Assembly (NCBI GenBank): GCA_903915775.1
Contig: CAIWUD010000017.1
Span: 1-38,691 of the forward strand
Origin: an uncultured Chloroflexota bacterium
GTDB taxonomy: Bacteria > Chloroflexota > Chloroflexia > Chloroflexales > Chloroflexaceae
Direction of reading: 5' to 3'
DNA: 38,691 nt
A program made the translations under genes and the position numbers. Within the stretch, counting starts at the first letter, position 1. Each line of letters begins with the position of its first letter. The notes under the pieces were generated by a model. The model had not been told where the DNA came from, made no database searches, and saw nothing but the letters and a program-made list of their open reading frames with translations. Positions 15,575 to 23,569 of the stretch are shown in pieces.

Positions 15575-16810
15575 ATGTCAGAACCGAGCATGGGTCGCAG
15601 AGATAGGCCCACAGGCCACCCGCTCCTCTTCCAATCCTCTACTGATGGTAGCCAGGGTGCGCCACGTCCACTTACCGAGCTCATCCCCACGAATGGGGAT
15701 GGTGTGGCGATCACCATCCGCGTGGTTGGCGTCGGTGGTGCTGGTGGGAATGTTATTGATAGTTTGATCGGTAACCATCCTGCGGTCGATACGCTGGCCG
15801 TCAATACCGATCGTCAGGCGCTCCGTGCAAGTCGGGCCGGACGGGTCATTTGCCTAGGTGAAGTGACGATGCGTGGCCTGGGCGCTGGTGGGAACCCCGC
15901 TGTTGGCCGTCGTGCCGCCGAGGAGTCGGCTGCACTGCTGCGCGATGCGTTGCGTGGCACCGAGATGGTCTTTCTCGCCGCAGGCATGGGTGGTGGTACG
16001 GGTACCGGTGCCGCCCCCGTTGTCGCCGAGATCGCTCGGCAGGCGGGTGCACTCACCGTGGCTCTGGTTACACGCCCCTTTAGCTTTGAGGGCCGCCACC
16101 GTGCCCGTCTTGCCGAGGAGGGCCTTGCCCGTCTGCGTGAGGTAACTGACACGGTGATTGTGGTCCCTAATGATCGTCTGCTCACGGCATCGACGCGTAG
16201 TACTACCGTGCGCGGTGCCTTTGCGATGGCCGACACCGTCCTACGCTACGGTGTGCAGGGCATCGCCGATATGATCACGCGCCACGGCATGATCAATGTC
16301 GATTTTGCCGACGTGCGTACAATCATGAGTGGGGCTGGGCCGGCGCTCTTGGGCCTGGGCATCGGGCTAGGCAGCGATCGCGCCGTTGATGCTGCCCGTC
16401 GTGCAATGGCCTGCCCCCTGCTTGAGGGGCGCCTGGAGGGATCGAGTCGCCTGCTCTTTAACATCTCAGGTGGCGAGGATCTTGGGCTCTTCGAGGTGCA
16501 CCGTGCCGCCGAACTGGTCTCCAGTGCGGTCTCACCCGATGCGAACATCATCTTTGGCGCCTCGATCGATCCGAACATGGGTAGTGGTCAGGTGAAGGTC
16601 ACCCTCGTTGCCGCAGGTTTTCAGAGCCAAGAAGTGGCACCAGCGCAGCGCCTATCGGCAGCCGCAACTCCACCGCCTCCAGGGGATCCAGCGGAACGAC
16701 GCCCTTTCCGACCCACCCCACCAAACATTCCCTCCTCGCCGCCTACCGACAAATTCGACGAGCCACCCTTTCTCCGCCGCTTCAAGCAGAAAGATGAAAC
16801 GGACTCGTAA
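15575..16810 (+). CDS. FtsZ cell-division GTPase, operon-encoded copy
   Basis: The 411-residue protein is clearly an FtsZ, the tubulin-like GTPase of the division ring. It has VVGVGGAGGN, GLGAGGNP, the nucleotide-binding GGGTGTG (139-145) and the polymer-interface T7 loop NVDFADV (Asn241, Asp243, Asp246), so GTP hydrolysis and assembly should be possible. A 47-residue N-terminal extension precedes the fold, and a proline-rich linker leads to DEPPFLRRFKQK at the C-terminus, close to the FtsZ tail that binds FtsA and other partners. It begins 17 bases after the amidase gene with AAGGAG eight bases before the ATG. It is not in a division gene cluster (no ftsA, ftsQ or mur genes), so it is probably a second FtsZ serving this operon. 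Confidence 0.9.
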   Translation: MSEPSMGRRDRPTGHPLLFQSSTDGSQGAPRPLTELIPTNGDGVAITIRVVGVGGAGGNVIDSLIGNHPAVDTLAVNTDRQALRASRAGRVICLGEVTMRGLGAGGNPAVGRRAAEESAALLRDALRGTEMVFLAAGMGGGTGTGAAPVVAEIARQAGALTVALVTRPFSFEGRHRARLAEEGLARLREVTDTVIVVPNDRLLTASTRSTTVRGAFAMADTVLRYGVQGIADMITRHGMINVDFADVRTIMSGAGPALLGLGIGLGSDRAVDAARRAMACPLLEGRLEGSSRLLFNISGGEDLGLFEVHRAAELVSSAVSPDANIIFGASIDPNMGSGQVKVTLVAAGFQSQEVAPAQRLSAAATPPPPGDPAERRPFRPTPPNIPSSPPTDKFDEPPFLRRFKQKDETDS

Positions 16811-16877
16811 CTGGGTGGGGCGGGCTCACCCATATGCGACAAATAGCCGATACTTAACCATCTCTTGAAGGAGACTC

Positions 16878-17684
16878 ATGCCTACGATCACGCTCTGCCA
16901 CGAGGATCCCATTGTCAGCCTCGTTCGCGAACTGTACGGCGCCAACATGGTACGTGTCCCCGATGCGAGGGTTCGCCCCCTCTCGGTGATCGTTCAGCGC
17001 GATGGGCGCAGCTTCTTCCGTGGCTCACTGCTCCCACTTCTCACCGATGCCCGACCTCTCGGCATTCAGCCGGAAGATTCGCTCCTGACTGACATCTCGG
17101 GGCGGCGCTCACGACGAGTCACGATCGACCTTGGGCTCCACATTCTACGCGGGTTCCTGAGTGGCTTCGGCCTCCCTCACGCCGGGCTCGAGGTTGGTCT
17201 GAACGGCGCAGCCTACATTGCTTTTGCCTTCCCCGCCGCTCGCCGCCGCTCAATCGATATCAACGCGCTGGGTTGGGCCCTCGCTGGACGCTGCATCGAT
17301 CGCACCAATCCATCTGCGGCTACCCTCTTTGAAGCGCCGATCTACGAGCTCTTCCTTGTCGATTCGATCATTACTAGTCGCCAGATCGCGATCGTCGTTG
17401 GGTCAGGCCGTGGCCAGAAGGTAAACGTGGATATTGCTGCCCTCCGTGAAGCCCTTGCCGAGCTTGGTGGCAGTGTCGAGGCTGGTGCTGATGGTGAGGT
17501 GGAGCTCCTCCTGACCAGTAAGGCGGAGCTCACCTTTGCCTTCTCGTGTGTGCGTGTCTGCTTCAACGCTGAGGGGCAGATTACTGCTCTCCCCCCCGAT
17601 AGTGGCATGCACACGCTGAGTGAACCCTCACTCGCCCATGCACTGCTCAGCCACCGTCCAGGGCTCCTCGTCTGGGATCGCTGA
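16878..17684 (+). CDS. Bacterial gasdermin-like pore-forming protein
   Basis: The 268-residue protein matches bacterial gasdermins in length, order of segments and local sequence. The N-terminal region reads ANMVRVPDARVRPLSVI and then SLLPLL, followed by DISGRRSRR and a glycine-rich helix LGLHILRGFLSGFG. LFLVDSIITSRQIAIVVG and VNVDIAALREAL match the strand leading to the pore hairpins, and ELTFAFSCVRVCF the final strand. Cys7 near the start is where known bacterial gasdermins are palmitoylated. In that family a short C-terminal peptide keeps the protein inactive until a protease cuts it; here residues after about 240 would be this peptide. The ATG 16878 follows GAAGGAG. It ends the operon. 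Identification rests on pattern recognition, not a search. Confidence 0.8.
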   Translation: MPTITLCHEDPIVSLVRELYGANMVRVPDARVRPLSVIVQRDGRSFFRGSLLPLLTDARPLGIQPEDSLLTDISGRRSRRVTIDLGLHILRGFLSGFGLPHAGLEVGLNGAAYIAFAFPAARRRSIDINALGWALAGRCIDRTNPSAATLFEAPIYELFLVDSIITSRQIAIVVGSGRGQKVNVDIAALREALAELGGSVEAGADGEVELLLTSKAELTFAFSCVRVCFNAEGQITALPPDSGMHTLSEPSLAHALLSHRPGLLVWDR

Positions 17685-17739
17685 TAGCGCTTGGGCCTTC
17701 GCTATGTTACGCCCATCGAGGTACTATCTCGGAATGGTT

Positions 17740-17775
17740 GGCACAGATCAGCGGAGCTACCGCCCGATCTGTGCC
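17740..17775. terminator. Inverted repeat between convergent genes
   Basis: GGCACAGATC (17740-17749) and GATCTGTGCC (17766-17775) form a perfect 10-bp inverted repeat with a 16-base spacer. It sits 55 bases after the gasdermin stop and overlaps the last codons of the convergent aminotransferase. There is no T-run. It may end transcription of the gasdermin operon. Confidence 0.4.
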
Positions 17776-18992
17776 AGGCTCTCCAGTAGATAGTCCACCT
17801 CCTCAACCGTGTTGTAGTGTGCCAATCCGATGCGTACCATTCCGCCCAGCGGCTCGACACCCAGTCGCTCACTGAGGTTCAGGGCGTAGTAGTTGCCATC
17901 CCAGGCAAAGATGCCCCGTTCACCCAGTGCGGTCGCTACCTCCCGCGGCGTACGCCCGGCAAGGCGGAACGAGACCGTCGGTGTACGCTGTGCAACACGC
18001 TCTACTTCGCGGATGCCGTAGAAACTGAGGCCGGGGATGCTCAGTAGCCCCGTGATCAGACGCTCGCTCAGGGTCTGCTCGTAGCTCTTGATCATGCCCA
18101 TCGCCGCCTGCAGGTCGGTCCGGCGATCACCTGTTGGCTGTTGGCTCAGAGCGGCCAGGTAGTTCACCGCTGCCGTAACACCTGCCAGACCCTCATGGTT
18201 CTGGGTTCCCGTCATCCAACGATCCGGTACCTCATCTGAGGCTGGGCGCACCTTGTAGGGGCGTAGTCGCTCGAGATGCTCGGCTTTGCCGTAGATTACC
18301 CCCACGTGGGGGCCGAAGAATTTGTAGACGCTACATGCCAGGAAGTCACAGCCCAGGGCCTTGACATCGATCGGCCCATGGGGTGCGTAGTGGACCGCAT
18401 CGATAAACGAGAGGGCCCCCGCCTGACGCGCCAGTTCGACGACGCGGGCGACATCGTTGATCGTTCCGACCGCGTTTGAAGCGTAACCAACGGCAACAAG
18501 GCGCGTCCGCGAGCTGAGGTGCGCCTCCAGATCGGCCATGACGAGCGTACAATCTTCTACGTCGACGTCCACCTCACGGATGGTCACGCCGCGCTCGGCC
18601 AGGGCACGCCACGGAGCTACATTGGCATCGTGGTCGAGCCGTGTGACGATCACCTCATCGCCTGGACCCAACTCACGCCCGATCGCACGACTCAGCGCAA
18701 AGGTTAGGCTCGTCATGTTGGCCCCGAAGATTGTCTCGTGTGCGCTGCAACCAAGGAGATCCGCCATTGCAGCGTGGGCAGCCGCAATCACCTTATCAGT
18801 CCGCCGACTGGTCGTGAAGGCACCATGAGTATTGGCGTTACTGTGGGCAAGGTAGTCGCTGATCGCCGTGATCACTGGCGTAGGTACCTGTGTTCCACCC
18901 GGGGCATCGAAGAAGAGCGCCGGTCGCCCGGCGACCTCTTGGCTCAGGGCGGGGAAGAGCGGACGGATGGCGTGAGGGTTGAAATTTGACAT
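17757..18992 (-). CDS. Cysteine desulfurase-like class V aminotransferase
   Basis: This 411-residue PLP enzyme belongs to the NifS/SufS-like fold type I group. Lys224 in SVYKFFGPHVG is the PLP lysine; HDANVAPW (121-128) and SFIDAVHYAPHG (195-206) are the matching cofactor sites. It resembles the cysteine-desulfurase-like subfamily (VC1184 type) that lacks the RxGxxC loop: the C-terminal part reads GIFAWDGNYYAL with no suitable cysteine. It is therefore unlikely to be an ordinary sulfur-transfer desulfurase and its reaction is not known. The ATG at 18992 is preceded by TTGGAG. Confidence 0.85.
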   Translation of the reverse strand: MSNFNPHAIRPLFPALSQEVAGRPALFFDAPGGTQVPTPVITAISDYLAHSNANTHGAFTTSRRTDKVIAAAHAAMADLLGCSAHETIFGANMTSLTFALSRAIGRELGPGDEVIVTRLDHDANVAPWRALAERGVTIREVDVDVEDCTLVMADLEAHLSSRTRLVAVGYASNAVGTINDVARVVELARQAGALSFIDAVHYAPHGPIDVKALGCDFLACSVYKFFGPHVGVIYGKAEHLERLRPYKVRPASDEVPDRWMTGTQNHEGLAGVTAAVNYLAALSQQPTGDRRTDLQAAMGMIKSYEQTLSERLITGLLSIPGLSFYGIREVERVAQRTPTVSFRLAGRTPREVATALGERGIFAWDGNYYALNLSERLGVEPLGGMVRIGLAHYNTVEEVDYLLESLAQIGR

Positions 18993-19008
18993 AACACTCC
19001 AATGTTCA

Positions 19009-19111
19009 GTGGGAGGGCTTCGCCCTGCACAAAAAACCTAACTTAGCCTTCGTACCGCCAGACAGTCAAGCTGGTACAGCCGAAGCTGAAACATGCCCAA
19101 GGCATGCTTCA
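19009..19111 (-). repeat. Interspersed palindromic repeat, copy between rnhC and the aminotransferase
   Basis: On the minus strand this copy reads GCATGCCTTGGGCATG, GCTTCGGCTG, CTGGCGGTAC, GGTTTTTTGTG and a GGGCGAAGCCC hairpin, the same order as the other copies. It fills almost the whole gap between two minus-strand genes. Confidence 0.75.
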
Positions 19112-19127
19112 CATGGCCTACCCGCTC

Positions 19128-20039
19128 CTATTCTACTGTTCTTCGCAAAAGCTCATGCACCGGTTGAAAGTTCAGCTTTGCATAGCGCCCCAGCGCTTCT
19201 CTCCCTTCACGGGCGATAATGCTTTGTGCACTGTTACTCAGCAGTCGGAGGGCTGACGAGCCTTTGGGGAGTGCTGCACCGAGCCCCGCCACTGCCCCGA
19301 GCCGAACAAGCTCGGCCTGGAAGGATGCTGTGGCAAGGACCGAGGCCGCAGCAACGGCCATGCTGCTCGCTTCGGCGTGGTGGCGCTGGATCGGCCGTGG
19401 CAAACCAACCCGGAGAAAGGCACTATCGAGCCGTTCGGCACGCTGGGCAAACTGATCACAGACGATCGGTAGGGCTCCACTGCGCCCCACGAGTGCCGCC
19501 GCGGTCTCGGCGTAGAGCTCAGCCAAGAGCAGGTTGATATTCCGGAGCGCTGCGTAACGCTGGTTGTAGTGCTCTGGTACAAGGATCAGCAGTTCACGGG
19601 CCTCTGGGGCGACGATCTGCTCAATCGTTGCGGCGAGCCTGGGCAGTGTTGCCGCATCCAACTCCTTGCTATCACGCACTCCAGCCTGGCGGAGAGCCAA
19701 GGCTTGTGTGGGGGTCAGCGCAACTGCTGCCACCACCAGGGGTCCAAACCAGTCACCCTTCCCCGACTCATCCATGCCGATCTCAGGAACCGTTGGAGTT
19801 GGCGGCTGATCAACCGCCGCGCTGCGCTGCGTGCTCATGGCGGTAAGGGCGCGCCGGAGCGGCGTATCAGCCCCGCCGATCACCATCCGGCCATGCTTCG
19901 GATAGAAGTCGAGGGTCGCCTCAGCGGCTCCATCGCTCACAATGAGCTGTATCCCATAGGCAATGACCTTCCCAGGACGCCACTGCCAGCCCCGCTCGGT
20001 CATTGCACGTTTCATCTCTGCCAGACGTCGATCATCCAT
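19128..20039 (-). CDS. rnhC: Ribonuclease HIII
   Basis: The 303-residue protein is a type 2 RNase H that cleaves the RNA strand of RNA-DNA hybrids. An N-terminal TBP-like substrate-binding domain (1-75) precedes GMDESGKGDWFGPLVVAAV (88-106), where Asp90, Glu91 and Gly-Lys-Gly form the DEGKG-type active site of HIII. Other conserved places are RDSKEL, CDQFA and HAEASSMAVAAASVLA. The length and the N-terminal domain favour HIII over HII. ATG 20039 has GGGAG upstream. It lies alone on the minus strand, divergent from amt. Confidence 0.92.
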   Translation of the reverse strand: MDDRRLAEMKRAMTERGWQWRPGKVIAYGIQLIVSDGAAEATLDFYPKHGRMVIGGADTPLRRALTAMSTQRSAAVDQPPTPTVPEIGMDESGKGDWFGPLVVAAVALTPTQALALRQAGVRDSKELDAATLPRLAATIEQIVAPEARELLILVPEHYNQRYAALRNINLLLAELYAETAAALVGRSGALPIVCDQFAQRAERLDSAFLRVGLPRPIQRHHAEASSMAVAAASVLATASFQAELVRLGAVAGLGAALPKGSSALRLLSNSAQSIIAREGREALGRYAKLNFQPVHELLRRTVE

Positions 20040-20452
20040 AGCTCATCTGCTCCCTTTTTGGACAGAAGATCCATCCAGAGGTTCCCACATTTTGTGCGCC
20101 TTGTATCTTGTACTCACCAGTGATTTTGTTTACTATACACCCATCAGCAAGCACTTCTGTCGATACTGGTGTGGGCCAAACGGGGCCATACTGCAAGGGG
20201 GTGAAACGAGGTTCGCTGCCCGCCCTGCGACGTCGCAGTAACGGGGGTGAGCTACTTCAGTGTAAGAGGTGCGCATCACGACAACCTTCAGCACGACTCA
20301 CCAACTCAACGAGTAGATCACGGTAACGTCACCATCCCGCTCTGTCCTGTCGCAACATACCTCGGCAATGCTGCCCACTGCTACCACGAGTTGGTAGGAG
20401 TGGGTTTTTTGCGCCCTGCTCACCCTCGTATTGAAAAGAAAGCGAGCCTTGC
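20040..20452 (+). other. Long leader/intergenic region upstream of amt, possible structured RNA
   Basis: This 413-base gap separates divergent rnhC and amt. A weak promoter (TTGTAC, 17 bases, TACTAT near 20108-20136) points toward amt. CTGCGACGTCGCAG (20225-20238) is a perfect 14-base palindrome, suitable as an operator or hairpin. The transcript would then run some 230 bases before the terminator hairpin at 20374-20410. I looked for tmRNA, RNase P, SRP, T-box and common riboswitch signatures and found none. Confidence 0.4.
20374..20410 (+). terminator. Intrinsic terminator/attenuator just upstream of amt
   Basis: CCCACT-g-CTACCA (20374-20386) pairs with TGGTAG-g-AGTGGG (20392-20404) and is followed directly by TTTTTT (20405-20410). 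The single G-G mismatch does not spoil a 12-bp stem. It lies 42 bases before the amt start with no gene upstream on this strand, so it either ends a small RNA or controls amt by attenuation. Confidence 0.75.
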
Positions 20453-21682
20453 TTGGATTCAATCAACGGTGCCGATACCATCTGGGTTTTGGTCTCATCT
20501 GCCCTTGTCATGCTGATGACCCCTGCCCTCGGCTTCTTCTACGGTGGCCTCGTTCGTCAGAAGAACGCCCTCTCGACCATCATGCACAGCTTTTTCATGC
20601 TGGCGTTTGTCAGTGTACTCTGGGCAGTTGTCGGCTATAGTCTCGCCTTTGGCCCTTCCATAGGTGGCTTTATCGGTAGCCTGGCCTACGTCGGTCTCTC
20701 GGGTGTCGGCCTTGAGCCCAACACCGACTATGCTGCAACCATCCCACACCAGGCCTTCATGGTCTTCCAGATGATGTTCGCGGTCATCACTCCCGCCCTC
20801 ATTTCTGGCGCCTTTGCCGAGCGGAAGCGCTTCAAGGCCTTCATCATCTTCTCCGGCCTCTGGCTCCTACTCGTCTACGCCCCGGTGGCCCACTGGGTCT
20901 GGGCTGTCGGTGGATGGATCCGCAATCTGGGTGCGCTCGACTTTGCTGGTGGTACGGTCGTACATATCACCTCGGGCATCTCGGCTCTGGTCTGCGCCCT
21001 GATGCTGGGCAAACGGGCCGGTTATGGCTCTGAGCCAATGGAGCCCCACAACGTCACGCACACTATTTTGGGCACCGCTCTGCTCTGGTTCGGTTGGTTC
21101 GGCTTCAACGCCGGTAGCTCATTGGGCGCTGGTACTCTGGCGGTCTCCGCCTTCGTGAATACCCACCTTGCTGCGGCGATGGCTGCCCTCGCCTGGATGA
21201 CGGCGAGCTGGATTCGCCACAAGCGTCCCAGTGTGCTTGGTGCAGCGGTCGGTGCGGTCGCCGGGCTGGTGGGGATCACCCCTGCCGCAGGTTTCGTCAC
21301 CCCGATGGCAGCCATCATCATCGGCTTCCTGGTTGGTATCGGCTGCTTCTTCGCCGTCGAACTTCTGGTTCGCGGTCGTGTTGATGACGCTCTTGATGTC
21401 TTCGGTGTCCACGGCGTCGGTGGCATCATTGGTGCACTGGCAACTGGTATCTTCGCGACGAAGGCGGTCAACGCAGCTGGAAATGATGGCCTGCTCTACG
21501 GTAACCCTGGTCTGCTTGTTACTCAGTTCATCGCCGTTGCGGTTGTGGCAGCTTATGCTGCAGCTGTTACCTTCGTTCTCCTCAAGGTGATCAATCTGGT
21601 GGTGAGCATTCGTGTCTCTCCTGAGGAGGAGAAGCAAGGGTTGGATGCTAGCCAGCACGGCGAGACCGCTTACCAACTCTAG
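20453..21682 (+). CDS. amt: Ammonium transporter
   Basis: The 409-residue membrane protein is an Amt/MEP/Rh channel for ammonium uptake. It starts at TTG 20453 (MDSINGADTIWVLVSSALVM), the usual Amt N-terminus without a cleaved signal peptide. About eleven membrane helices are visible. The twin histidines of the pore are in YAPVAHWVW and FGVHGVGGIIGAL, and GFFYGGLVRQKN, FNAGSSLGAG and the AFAERKRFK loop are family marks. It is followed by a 25-residue membrane peptide rather than glnK, and glnA lies opposite beyond the terminators, so this is a nitrogen-assimilation locus. Confidence 0.95.
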   Translation: MDSINGADTIWVLVSSALVMLMTPALGFFYGGLVRQKNALSTIMHSFFMLAFVSVLWAVVGYSLAFGPSIGGFIGSLAYVGLSGVGLEPNTDYAATIPHQAFMVFQMMFAVITPALISGAFAERKRFKAFIIFSGLWLLLVYAPVAHWVWAVGGWIRNLGALDFAGGTVVHITSGISALVCALMLGKRAGYGSEPMEPHNVTHTILGTALLWFGWFGFNAGSSLGAGTLAVSAFVNTHLAAAMAALAWMTASWIRHKRPSVLGAAVGAVAGLVGITPAAGFVTPMAAIIIGFLVGIGCFFAVELLVRGRVDDALDVFGVHGVGGIIGALATGIFATKAVNAAGNDGLLYGNPGLLVTQFIAVAVVAAYAAAVTFVLLKVINLVVSIRVSPEEEKQGLDASQHGETAYQL

Positions 21683-21746
21683 GAACGAAGTGCGTATCCT
21701 CTGTTACGTTGTCAACCCCTCATCTGTACAAAAAAGGAGTATTCCA

Positions 21747-21824
21747 ATGGAAATCGTAGTTGCTGTCGTGATGTTTGCCGCTATCATCGCTACCTGGTTC
21801 ATACTTCCGAATTCGTCACGCTAG
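21747..21824 (+). CDS. 25-residue single-span membrane peptide downstream of amt
   Basis: ATG 21747 sits behind a strong AAAAAAGGAG (21731-21739). It encodes MEIVVAVVMFAAIIATWF and seven more residues, ending PNSSR before TAG. The whole peptide is one hydrophobic helix with a short charged tail. It lies 64 bases after amt and 14 bases before a strong terminator, so it is the last gene of the amt transcript. Small membrane peptides often modulate transporters; a role as an Amt partner is inferred from position only. Confidence 0.7.
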   Translation: MEIVVAVVMFAAIIATWFILPNSSR

Positions 21825-21837
21825 GGTACGTTTCGAT

Positions 21838-21876
21838 CCCACCCCCACCTTACCAAAGGTGGGGGTGGTTTTTTTT
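21838..21876 (+). terminator. Strong intrinsic terminator of the amt operon
   Basis: CCACCCCCACCTT pairs with AAGGTGGGGGTGG across a short ACCA loop and is followed by eight T residues. It ends the amt-peptide transcript 14 bases after the peptide stop codon. Confidence 0.92.
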
Positions 21877-21931
21877 GTGCCGAGCGTTGCCTGCCACACC
21901 TCTTGGAAGTAGGCTGGGTTGTTTTGTGTGG

Positions 21932-21973
21932 GCCAAAAGCAAAGGGGCGAGGGTCATCACGACCCTCGCCCCT
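21932..21973 (-). terminator. Intrinsic terminator for glnA
   Basis: AGGGGCGAGGGTC (21943-21955) and GACCCTCGCCCCT (21961-21973) form a perfect 13-bp stem with a five-base loop. On the minus strand it is followed by TTTGCTTTTGG. It lies about 175 bases after the glnA stop, so the repeat at 22016-22154 would be inside the glnA 3' untranslated region. Confidence 0.75.
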
Positions 21974-22015
21974 GTACTATGCTGCTCGAGCGCTAAGCCC
22001 CCCAGCACATACGTA

Positions 22016-22154
22016 CCTTAGGCACGCTTCAGTTTCGGCTGCGCCGGCTTGACACGCTGGCGGCACCAGGGCTGGGTTGGTTGTTTTTGTGGGGGGCTTC
22101 GCCCTCCACACCTCCCGGAAGCGTGTCAAGCTGGTTTGAAACATGCCTTAGGCA
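22016..22154 (+). repeat. Interspersed palindromic repeat, full-length copy at the end of glnA
   Basis: The arms CTTGACACGCT (22048-22058) and AGCGTGTCAAG (22120-22130) are perfect inverted repeats. Between them are GGCACCAGGGCTGGGTTGG, a T-run and the hairpin GTGGGGGGC-TTC-GCCCTCCAC (22089-22109). CTTAGGC-type boxes flank both ends; the right one (ATGCCTTAGGCAT) overlaps the last codon and stop of glnA. Confidence 0.85.
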
Positions 22155-23569
22155 TCATAGTACATCATGAACTCGTAGGGGTGCGGGCGAAGCGCAATCG
22201 AGACGGCCTCTTTGCGCTTGGCGTCCACAAAGGCCTCGATCAAGTCAGGTGTGAAGACGCCACCCTTGAGCAGGAAGTCGTTGTCCGCCTCGAGTGCGTC
22301 AAGAGCCTCGGTGAGCGAACCGGGTGTACCGCGAATCTCCCCCTTCTCCTCTGGCGTCAGTTCGTAGATATCGACATCGAGGGGCGGCGGCGGTGCGATG
22401 CGGTTCTGGATACCGTCGAGACCGGCCATCAGCATCGCTGCGAAGGCCAGGTAGGGGTTCGCCATCGGATCGGGGGCGCGGAACTCGATACGGCGCGACT
22501 TCGGCGACGACGAGTAGGTCGGGATACGGATCGCTGCAGAGCGGTTGCGCTGTGAGTAGACCAGGTTGATCGGCGCCTCAAAGCCGGGCACCAGACGTCG
22601 GTAGCTGTTGGTGGTTGGAGCACAGAGGCCGAGGAGCGCGGGAGCGTGCTTGAGGATGCCACCGATGTAGTACTGAGCCGTCTTCGAGAGCAACGCGTAC
22701 TGGGTCTCATCAAAGAAGAGCGGATCGCCATCCTTCCAGATGCTCTGGTGGCAGTGCATACCGGAGCCGTTATCACCGAAGAGCGGCTTGGGCATGAAGG
22801 TGGCACTCAGCCCATGGGCACGTGCAACCTGGCGTACAATGTACTTGTACTTCTGCAGCTTGTCGGCCATGCTGAGCAGCGAGTCGAACTTCATGTCGAT
22901 CTCGCACTGGCCAGCTGTGGCAACCTCGTGGTGGTGGAGCTCGATGTCGATGCCGACATCGGCCATTTTCAGGATCATCTCCGAGCGAATATCCTGCAGC
23001 GTATCAGTTGGTGGTACTGGGAAGTAGCCCTCTTTGTGACGGATGCGGTAGCCCTTGTTGCCACCAGGCACTTCAGCACCGGTATTCCAGACCGCCTCGG
23101 GGCTATCGACAAAGTAGTAGCCGTGGTTGGCACCCTGGCTGAAGCGTACGTCGCTGAAGAGGAAGAACTCGGCCTCTGGCCCGAAGTAAGCAGTATCAGC
23201 AATACCCGTACTCTTTAGGTAGGCCTCTGCCTTCTTCGCCACGTTGCGTGGATCGCGTGAGTAGGGCCGGCGCTCGAGTGGGTCGATAATATCACAGGTG
23301 ATGACCAGGGTTGGCACCTTGAGGGTCGGATCGACGAAGGCGGTTGCCGGATCAGGCAACATGAGCATATCGCTCTCGTTGATGACCTGGAACCCCTTGA
23401 TCGACGATCCATCAAAGCCCAGCCCCTCACTGATCATGTCTTCGGTCAGACGCGAAGCTGGCAACGAGTAGTGCTGCCATCCACCGAAGAGATCGGTGAA
23501 ACGGGTGTCGACAATCTGGATACCCTCATCCTTAATTAGCTTGATGACATCCTGTGCGGTCTTGCTCAT
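22148..23569 (-). CDS. glnA: Glutamine synthetase, type I
   Basis: The 473-residue enzyme joins ammonium and glutamate to glutamine using ATP and forms dodecamers. [69 protein letters not shown], and [10 protein letters not shown] with [10 protein letters not shown] are the conserved GS-I blocks. Tyr402 in [11 protein letters not shown] is at the position adenylylated in enterobacteria (Tyr397), so covalent control is possible. The ATG 23569 follows AAGGAG. The gene ends ...YYDA with GCC TAA, and the stop is part of an interspersed repeat. Confidence 0.96.
   Translation of the reverse strand: MSKTAQDVIKLIKDEGIQIVDTRFTDLFGGWQHYSLPASRLTEDMISEGLGFDGSSIKGFQVINESDMLMLPDPATAFVDPTLKVPTLVITCDIIDPLERRPYSRDPRNVAKKAEAYLKSTGIADTAYFGPEAEFFLFSDVRFSQGANHGYYFVDSPEAVWNTGAEVPGGNKGYRIRHKEGYFPVPPTDTLQDIRSEMILKMADVGIDIELHHHEVATAGQCEIDMKFDSLLSMADKLQKYKYIVRQVARAHGLSATFMPKPLFGDNGSGMHCHQSIWKDGDPLFFDETQYALLSKTAQYYIGGILKHAPALLGLCAPTTNSYRRLVPGFEAPINLVYSQRNRSAAIRIPTYSSSPKSRRIEFRAPDPMANPYLAFAAMLMAGLDGIQNRIAPPPPLDVDIYELTPEEKGEIRGTPGSLTEALDALEADNDFLLKGGVFTPDLIEAFVDAKRKEAVSIALRPHPYEFMMYYDA

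Noticed and set aside
8800-17684. Prophage lysis cassette explanation for the amidase and pore protein
   Set aside because: No phage structural, integrase or replication genes are near, and NACHT, CHAT and FtsZ are not phage lysis genes.
20150-20410. tmRNA or other known structured RNA upstream of amt
   Set aside because: GGGGGTGAAACGAGGTTCG recalls a tmRNA 5' end, but no tRNA-like 3' end or tag frame follows, and no RNase P, SRP, T-box or riboswitch core was seen.
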